64,000 nt of DNA from Prostheceraeus crozeri (Eukaryota; Platyhelminthes; Polycladida; Euryleptidae): contig CAJQUW010002000.1 in assembly GCA_907163375.1 (NCBI GenBank), forward strand, positions 1-64,000, written 5' to 3'. Shown piece after piece: positions 33,901 to 42,900 of the stretch (position 1 is its first letter; each line of letters begins with the position of its first letter). Under the pieces are notes generated by a model. The model ran no database searches and was not told the DNA's origin. It saw nothing but the letters and a program-made list of their open reading frames with translations. The position numbers and the translations under genes were made by a program.

Positions 33901-36900
33901 TGTCAGAGTGACTTTGTATGGGTAAAAATTTGAAAATTTTCCAAAGTGTGGAATTTCGACCTGGGACCGTCACCAAAACATTTTTCATCAAATTTCACTG
34001 ACCTCCCCCCCCCTGGACAGCTAGCTTCTATCTTGGCTTCTAGTGGACGGATTTTCTCGTGCAATAGCTCGTTTGAAAGCTAAGAGTGAGACAAATTCAG
34101 TGAAAGAATCGGCTTGTTCCTATCTGTCTTCGTTCAAAAGTTAGAGCGGTTACAAGATTTTAGGTCGGAGCTCGCTCACCTGAAAAAATCCTAAGTGTCA
34201 GAGTGACTTTGTATGGGTAAAATTTTGAAAATTTTCCAAAGTGTGGAATTTCGACCTGGGACCGTCACCAAAACATTTTTCATCAAATTTCACTGACCCC
34301 CCCCCCCCGACAACAATCTTCTAACTTTGGTTCTAGTGCACGGATTTTGTCTTACAGCTACTCGTTTGAAAGAGGAGAAAAAACTGCTCGACAACATTTT
34401 TTGTTGCGAGTCAATCGGATCAGCCGTTCACAAGTTAGAGCGGTTACAAGATTTTAGGTCGGAGCTCGCTCACCTGAAAAAATCCTAAGTGTCAGAGTGA
34501 CTTTGTATGGGTAAAAATTTGAAAATTTTCCAAAGTGTGGAATTTCGACCTGGGACCGTCACCAAAACATTTTTCATCAAATTTCACTGACCTCCCCCCC
34601 CCCTGGACAGCTAGCTTCTATCTTGGCTTCTAGTGGACGGATTTTCTCGTGCAATAGCTCGTTTGAAAGCTAAGAGTGAGACAAATTCAGTGAAAGAATC
34701 GGCTTGTTCCTATCTGTCTTCGTTCAAAAGTTAGAGCGGTTACAAGATTTTAGGTCGGAGCTCGCTCACCTGAAAAAATCCTAAGTGTCAGAGTGACTTT
34801 GTATGGGTAAAAATTTGAAAATTTTCCAAAGTGTGGAATTTCGACCTGGGACCGTCACCAAAACATTTTTCATCAAATTTCACTGACCTCCCCCCCCCTG
34901 GACAGCTTGCTTCTATCTTGGCTTCTAGTGGACGGATTTTCTCGTGCAATAGCTCGTTTGAAAGCTAAGAGTGAGACAAATTCAGTGAAAGAATCGGCTT
35001 GTTCCTATCTGTCTTCGTTCAAAAGTTAGAGCGGTTACAAGATTTTAGGTCGGAGCTCGCTCACCTGAAAAAATCCTAAGTGTCAGAGTGACTTTGTATG
35101 GGTAAAATTTTTGAAAATTTTCCAAAGTGTGGAATTTCGACCTGGGACCGTCACCAAAACATTTTTCATCAAATTTCACTGACCTCCCCCCCCCTGGACA
35201 GCTAGCTTCTATCTTGGCTTCTAGTGGACGGATTTTCTCGTGCAATAGCTCGTTTGAAAGCTAAGAGTGAGACAAATTCAGTGAAAGAATCGGCTTGTTC
35301 CTATCTGTCTTCGTTCAAAAGTTAGAGCGGTTACAAGATTTTAGGTCGGAGCTCGCTCACCTGAAAAAATCCTAAGTGTCAGAGTGACTTTGTATGGGTA
35401 AAATTTTGAAAATTTTCCAAAGTGTGGAATTTCGACCTGGGACCGTCACCAAAACATTTTTCATCAAATTTCTCTGAACGAGGGGGGGGGAGGTCAGTGA
35501 AATTTGATGAAAAATGTTTTGGTTAAGGTCCCAGGTTGAAATTCGGAAGTTTTAAATTTTTCAAAATTTTCACCACACTGGAGCTCTCACACTTAGGAAT
35601 TTTTTCACTTGTGGCATGTTACATGGACATGTGCTGGCGGACCAACTTCCCGTGGTCATATGAGAATGGTTTAGGTGTCATATTGTAAAGAATGATGAGA
35701 CAAATCGTTTGCAACAAACCGGATGTCGCTACGATGAATACTTTCGGAGATAGAGCCATTTTTAAGTTTTCTTCCGAGCATATATAAACCCCCGACAACG
35801 TAAGTCTGATCACTTCATCGAAAGACGAGGTAAGCGACGGTCGTCGCTCTGAGCTCCCGATATCGGGTGCAAAGGACTCTATCTTTTGAAGTAGGCAAGC
35901 TATCTTGCTACTTCAAAGTTTGTATGATAGAGTTTGATAGTGTCTTTACTACTGATAAAATTTTTTAAAAGTAGTATGAGTAGTAAAATGCGGAATTTTT
36001 TAAAAATTCTTAATTTTCACTTTTTTCAAAGTTTTAACATATAGACTAAGGTTTTCAAGTATCCTGAGTTCAAATCTGCTATCAGATTTGAAATTTAACT
36101 AAGTCTAAGGCAGCTTTGAGGGGTTAGATCCCAGCTACTGATCACTACCTTTGACTCGGCGTTCCTGTTACCACTTCGGGGCAGTGACAATGATGTCTTC
36201 AGCTGTAAAGAGCGGGTATCGGGGAAGATCTCTCACTTCCCTAGTGATCGGTACAAGGCCTTCGGGCTGTCGACGGGATCGAGTGCCACTCACTACACTC
36301 TTTAGGAATATGACTGTACTACATGATTCCAAACTTATACAAATTTCATTATCTTACAGCTAACGATAAATCAGGCATGGCAAACGATAGAAACAGAAAG
36401 TATCATATCAAAATGTGTGTGTGCGGTCGTATAAATCGCAGTGCGGACGCCAAGGCTCACGTCAAGAAGGCGGGCACCGCCACATGATTGTCTTGAATAG
36501 GGTTGCGTGCGTGAAGTGTAGAGTGCTGAAGGGTGATGAGGATGAGGCGCGTTTCTACAGAGTGCATGCTGACTGTAGTGGTGGTTTAGTGACTGATTTG
36601 AGATTTACACAGTTGATTGTGGAAGAGAGGGAGCGAATGTTGGCGAATGTTGCGAATGTTGTTGAGAATGTTGTTGAGAATGTTGTTGAGAATGTTGTTG
36701 AGAATGATGAGTTGGCGAGAGCGGTTGCGTCGTTGGAGGGTGAGATTGAGCAGCGGAAGAGAGTGCTTGAGAGTGATGATGAGGATGATGTGGATTTAGA
36801 TAGGGAGCGTGTGAGGAAGCGTGTGAGGAAGTTGAGCTCTTCGTCATCGGAGGTGTCCAACATCGTCATCACCGACCCCCCGAAGAGCTCATCTTCCCCA

Positions 36901-39900
36901 AAAGTGAAGAGTGGTGGGATTCGTGTGCAGTCGGCGAGGTGGTTGAAGGATGAAGAGAAGAGACATGTTTCGCAGCAGATGGCGCATGAGTTGTTAGTGA
37001 ATAAGTTTGAGAGTTTGAAGAAAGTGAAGGATGAAGTTGTGAAGGAGTTGGATGAGTTGAAAAAGAAGGATTTGAAGTCGAAGGAGGTGGCGGATGAAAA
37101 CATTAGAATGAGGCGTTGTGTGACTGATTTGAAGAATAAGACGCGAGAGTTGGAAGAGAAGAATGATGCGTGTGAGAAGAGGGCGAGTGCTGCGGAGAGA
37201 AGAATGAGAGATGCAGAGGCGAAGTTTGAGGAGATGATGAAGGAGATGAGTGGGTTGAGAGCGAGGAATGTTGAGTTGGAGAGGACTGTGGCTCGGCGGG
37301 GTGATGAGAGGCAGGCGTGTGAGAAGTTGGAGCGCATGAGGGATGAGTGGGAACGTGTGAATGAGGATCGTTTGTTTGAATTTCACATCCCTATTCGGGA
37401 CAATCATTTGGCCGGCGAAGTACTCGTCAATCAAAGTCTCGACGAGTCCATCCTATGTTACAATGGTCATCCCACGAAAAAGTGTCTCCATGCCAGCCTG
37501 AGAATGCGCGGCCATCTACACAAATTTTCGATTCGGAAACGCGCGAGACTACCTAAGGATGACTAACTTGGTAAGTGAAAAAGTAAATAAGATAGTATAT
37601 CCTATTCTAACACATATCATTTTCATTGCAGATCTTTGCCCGCCTTCACCACCCCATCACGTCACTCCCGAGAACGAACCATCGGCTCTCTTAAGGGCCA
37701 CCTAGGGGCAAGACATGATAGAACCTCCACGCGTTTGCCCTGGGCAGTCTTCGGACTGGCGAATACTATCATTAAGTTGAATCTGCTATCAGTCAACTTG
37801 AACGTTGCGTCGCGTTAGAGGGGTATATAAACCACTGCCTCTCATTTCATTTCATTTCAATCATGCAGACGCCGAACAGTCAAGTCAGCTCTCCTCGCGG
37901 ACCGCAGTTAAGGCCGCGAAATTTATTTAATGAATTTGCTAGAATAGAGGAGCAAGACAGAGTTTTTAATAATCTTGCTCGGATTGGCAATCCGATGACA
38001 GCAACTGCTGTCAATCCAACGGAATGGCGCTACATTCCACTCTATACTCACATGCCAGTTAGTGTGGAAGTCGACAGTGCTACCAAAGAGAGAGTCTTTG
38101 ACTCTCTCAGCAGAATTGGTAGGCTGTAGGATGACGACTCCCGAGAACGAACCATCGGCTCTCTTAAGGGCCACCATGGGGCAAGACATGATAGAACCTC
38201 CTCGCGGTTTGCCCTGGGCAGTCTTCGGACTGGCGAATACTATCATTAAGTTGAATCTGCTATCAGTCAACTTGAACATTATGCAGTCGATTGCTATCCC
38301 TGAAGCATTCTGATTCGCTGTTGAGCAATTCATTGTTGAAAACCCTATATAAGCCAGAAGATTGTAGCGCTTCTCATTCAATTTGAAGTCACGATGGAAG
38401 CGACATCTGCCGACAATATTCCCGTCTTCACTGATGAAGACAACGGTATTCCCGAGTTCGTCATCCTCGACGAGTGGGATGAGGATGAGAAGAAGGGGAA
38501 GAATCAAGAGGATCGTTTGGACGGATGAGGTGTGGACTCCAAATACCACTCGCATCCGAAAGGTGCCAGATGCACCACCACGGCTTAGGCGGTATAGGGT
38601 ATACGAGAACCTAAGCGTCATAGATGATAAAACCTTTTTATGGTGTTGCTGCGCGAGTGAACATATCTGTAACATCTTTGAATTCTTACTTTCTTTTAAT
38701 AAATCATCCAATACAACAAACATCATTAGACTCGAAAGTTTTATCCACTGGAATAATTTCCTTCATGTCGAATAAAGTTTTTGCGACTTTGCAATTCCCT
38801 GAAACAGCGACGGTTGATAAATACCATAATACACCAAATCCACTCGATTGATAGGTTCCTTAAACAACTCCCTTCTTTTATCCAATAAATTCAGCGTGAA
38901 AACAGTTTTACCTGCATGAGATGGACCTGATACAGTCAGAACTTTATCACATTGAAGTCTGAAATCCATTTTATTACTTTGAGACTCAACATTTGCATAA
39001 TTAACGCTTAGAGCCAAAGATATTTCCCAATAGGTTGCCCACGGCAGGAGCTATCATTGGAAGTATTGCTGAAAGGAAACCGCCCTTTTGTGGTTAGAGT
39101 ATTTCCTCTTTCTTTGAAGGGCGATCTTTAGGATTGGAGATGTAAACGCAATTTCGTAGCATTATCGCTTAACGTAACTTTTCGTTGTTTTGGCGCTAAT
39201 TTCTTCGTCCTCCAACTTCCCTCACATGAGAAATATTTCACAAATGAATTTTATCGTTAGCATGTCGTATAGCATTGTAATCGCTGATTTGCTTTCATTC
39301 GTCGGAGAGCTTGAATGGCTGAAAGAAAACTTTTGACTTTTACGTTTCGGTCATTTTACGTTTCGCCATTTTCCAGTGTTAGTCTTTTGCTAAAACCTAT
39401 CTTTACCACATTTGGCATAGGTACTAAACTATTGCGACATAAGTGGACACTCGAAACTATGAGCAATGTCACAGTTGGTTACATTGGCAAAGTTGAATGC
39501 AATTACGTATGAAAACAGCGTTGACAAAAAGCATGCTTACATCTCTTGAAGATGAAGATGCGCTTTTCATTTCCATCCTTTCGCTTACATACATCGCAAC
39601 ACATAGTTTCACCGTTACTGATGTCTATAGCAAGTCTTTTTGAAGATATGAATTTGCTAGCCTTTTCTAAATAATAGACGCATGTACAGAAGGAATATAC
39701 TTCGAGAGTGAGCAGACATAGCTCGAAAACCAGTTGTGCTACAATCAAGTACCACTGCATTTTCAATTTTTCTTTATGGAAAGTTGAATGTGAATATCTG
39801 AAATCGCTTCAATCACTAGACTGCTACCATGATGGTTAAATGCGTTAAGACGTTCAGCAATTTTTATCATATGTCTTTTAAAAAATTCTTGGGGGTGATC

Positions 39901-42900
39901 TACCACTTCCATTGAATAAGAAGCAAAATGGAAAGAGCGACTTTCCACCTCTTCCTTTCCAAAATGACTAAACTTAATTTTCGCAACTAATCGCGCCATG
40001 ATAATGCTATCAGAGAATGTATTCATTAACTCTAGAAATAGAGTGCTAGCATCATCGACCACTGCTTCGATGTCGGTCTCATCTTTATGAAATTTTATCA
40101 CATAATCTTGAACAGCTCCTTTTAAACTTTGCCTATGAAAACGTAATGTTCCGCAGTCGTTTGAGAAAGACATGATCGCCCTTTATCTAACCCATCCATT
40201 GCATGAAAACAACAACTCTTCTCATAGTAACATTTATTGAATAATGGTAACAAGCATGCATTATAAATCAATGGTTTGAAAGAGATAAAATAGATACAGC
40301 TGGTAACTATCATATAGCGAGCAATGATAACCATACAGGACTTTGGCAGTGTTGAGGTAAGGAGGAAAGAAGCATTGGTTATGAACGTAGCTACTACAAC
40401 GAACAGACAAAATAGGAACACACAAATCCTTAAAACGTTTTGTGACTTCATGATAATGTTGATTCACTCTACTATCCCAAGGTGGGAGCAAAATATCATC
40501 AATGATTAGATTGGGAAATACTTTCCTCTCCTTACCAGGATTATTACAAAAGATGCGTATAACATTGAAAGCAGCTAACCATCGTTTAAAGTCAATAAGA
40601 AGAGCACTCTCACAAGAAAAGCCATAGTCTTGCAAATATTTCAGATTAAGTCCATGAATGTGTTTTCTCGCCCATTGATCAACATTGGGATCGCAGTTGG
40701 CATGTTGATGATAGACACTAACAATCTGATATGTCCAATTGTTCATAGCAATAGCACTGAGCTCCTGTACAGGTTCACCCTCACAATCCATAAAAATGAT
40801 GATAGAAGCCTAAAACGGAAATTTACACATCTAAGGAAACGTTCTATAACATATTACAAAATGAAGAATTACATCGATGCTTTTCACGACAAAATACACA
40901 AATGATATGATGGCAACGAAGAAGTAAAATGTATCTAATAAGACCACGTCTACGACACTCAAAGCACATAAGCGAATTGTCATAGGGTAGAGTTAGGAAA
41001 GGACTAGCAATTCTCCTTCTTTGATTTGCGTTTTGATGTAGCATTCTTCTCCGACTTGCGCTTCGTACCACTGCTGTTAAGGATTTGATCAATTATGTCG
41101 TCCACGTTCGGTGGTTTCGGAATATATAGGATGGATTCCATATGCATGGAGAGAGAGGCTATTTTATTATCCTTGTGTCGACCATAATATAGCCCATTCA
41201 CTTTGAAAAGGATATCCCAAGTACCTTCTCCGAGCTCATCACATCTGATGGGTATTGAATGATCTCCCTCCTTCTTATAGTAAGTACACCAATGTGATAC
41301 CGGTAGGCAAATGTGATTACCATCCCAAATCTTTCTATAGGGAGTATCCTTGTCATCTCTAGCCTTCCACTCTTGAGCAAGAGGAGTAGGAATGTCCATA
41401 TTTAATGTCACGTACTCCTCAATAATATCAAGTTGGTGGCGAATGTACGGACTCACGGGGATCAGTATGTAGTCCCCATACTGATTGTGCATTATCTTGA
41501 CATCCGTGGAAGGGAGCATTCCCGTTTGGAGTACTACGCTATGATCATCATAACGCAAGGCTTGTTTAAATTTACGCTGTAGCGGTGTAGGATTATGTAC
41601 CTTGGATGTTTCTTCCACTGGCCTCAGTTGTAGATGATCTGACCGTAGCGAACCTTGTAACGTTTGACCGCCATTTTGTCCTACTAGTGCAGCAGATGGA
41701 GTAGATGCCGAAAATGAAAAAAGATTGTATTAAGTTTACGTTCAAGGGAGGAGAGGGAGGGAAGCAGCGACTTACCATTTTAGTTGGATAATAGAACAGG
41801 GAACTAGAGAGAGAAAATGTGCGTCCGTCACTCGTGTGATTCAACGATGGAATGATTCTCACTGTGGAAGGCTCGCTATTTATAAAGAAATGCTTGATTC
41901 TCATTGGATGATGATCCTCATTGGACAATAACATCAAGTTGATTCCAAATCTGGCATCCGTTTACCAATCCGATAGTTCGTTTTGAAGCTACAGCCCAAA
42001 ACGTCCCAAATTCTAACTCTGTCGTTTTTCACCAATGTCCCAAAATCTTAAATGGCGTCTCACATGTAAACGAAGGCAGATACGAACAAGTCGATTCTTT
42101 CACTGAATTTGTCTCACTCTTAGCTTTCAAACGAGCTATCGCACGACAAAATCCGTCCACTGGAAGCAAGCTGTCCAGGGGGGGGGACGTCAGCCGAAAA
42201 TTTTTTCTCTCCGATTTCGCTGGAAACATCCCTCCTAACCCAAAATTTCACGTAGATTCCGAATCTGGCCTCCGTTTTCTCATCCGATGCTTCGTTTGGA
42301 CGCTACACACCAAAAACATCACACACTATAGCCTCAAGACTAATCCTGGCGGTCGCCCACGTCAACCTAGACGGTCGCCCACGTCAACTAGGCGGTCGGA
42401 CCAACTCACCCGAGTCTCACACTCTGTTGTTGCAGAGGGGGGGGGACGTCAGCGAACATGTTGTGAACGTGGACCCACCCGGCCGGCACACCACGACAGA
42501 CCACAACCTCTGTCGTTCCAGAGGGGGGGGGGCTCAGACACGAAGCACCACGGCGGCCGACCACGACACTCTGCCGTGCCAGAGGGGGGGGGGGCGCAGC
42601 GATGGCCGCCATCTTGCGCGGTCCAGAAGTGGAGTTTTGCTTACTACTATTATCCGTAGACGTCTACTTTTACACATGCAAAATGGACAGCGTCGATACA
42701 TTCTAATTGCATTAAATACTGTAGGGCGCCAGTTCGCCTGGGATTATTTAATCCTGGCATGTCCTCAGACTTGAACAAATTTAATACTAAATTCTTTAGC
42801 AGTCACATCACCTGCGTTTCCATCGTCCCACAAGAATTCATCAGTGCGACTTGGAATGGCACAAACTAGCTTGTAACTACACAACATGCTACTCAGTACT

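Larger units (their letters stand above)
33251..42648. mobile_element. Element B: 9.4-kb relative of element A, AG...CT ends, 6-bp TSD (Polinton-like termini, family open)
   Basis: The left end AGTAGTAAGCAAAACTCCAC is mirrored at the right end, giving inverted repeats of about 300 bp (terminal GATGGCGGCCATC region, C-run modules and the 22-bp repeat). Left part: ~295-bp tandem repeats, then the TATA/leader promoter, a coiled-coil gene, the 88-codon frame and a 44-codon acidic frame on the plus strand. Right part: a block of minus-strand frames read from a TATA promoter at 41884. The two gene blocks converge near 38.6 kb. A P-loop ATPase remnant is present; capsid, integrase and full polymerase genes were not recognised. 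The target duplication is exact, so the insertion is fairly young. The element looks whole at its ends; its genes look broken in several places. Confidence 0.85.

Noticed and set aside
36555-37337. Minus-strand frame of 260 codons opposite the coiled-coil gene
   Set aside because: Serine/phenylalanine-rich mirror of the GAG/AAG-rich coding strand; a shadow of the plus-strand gene.
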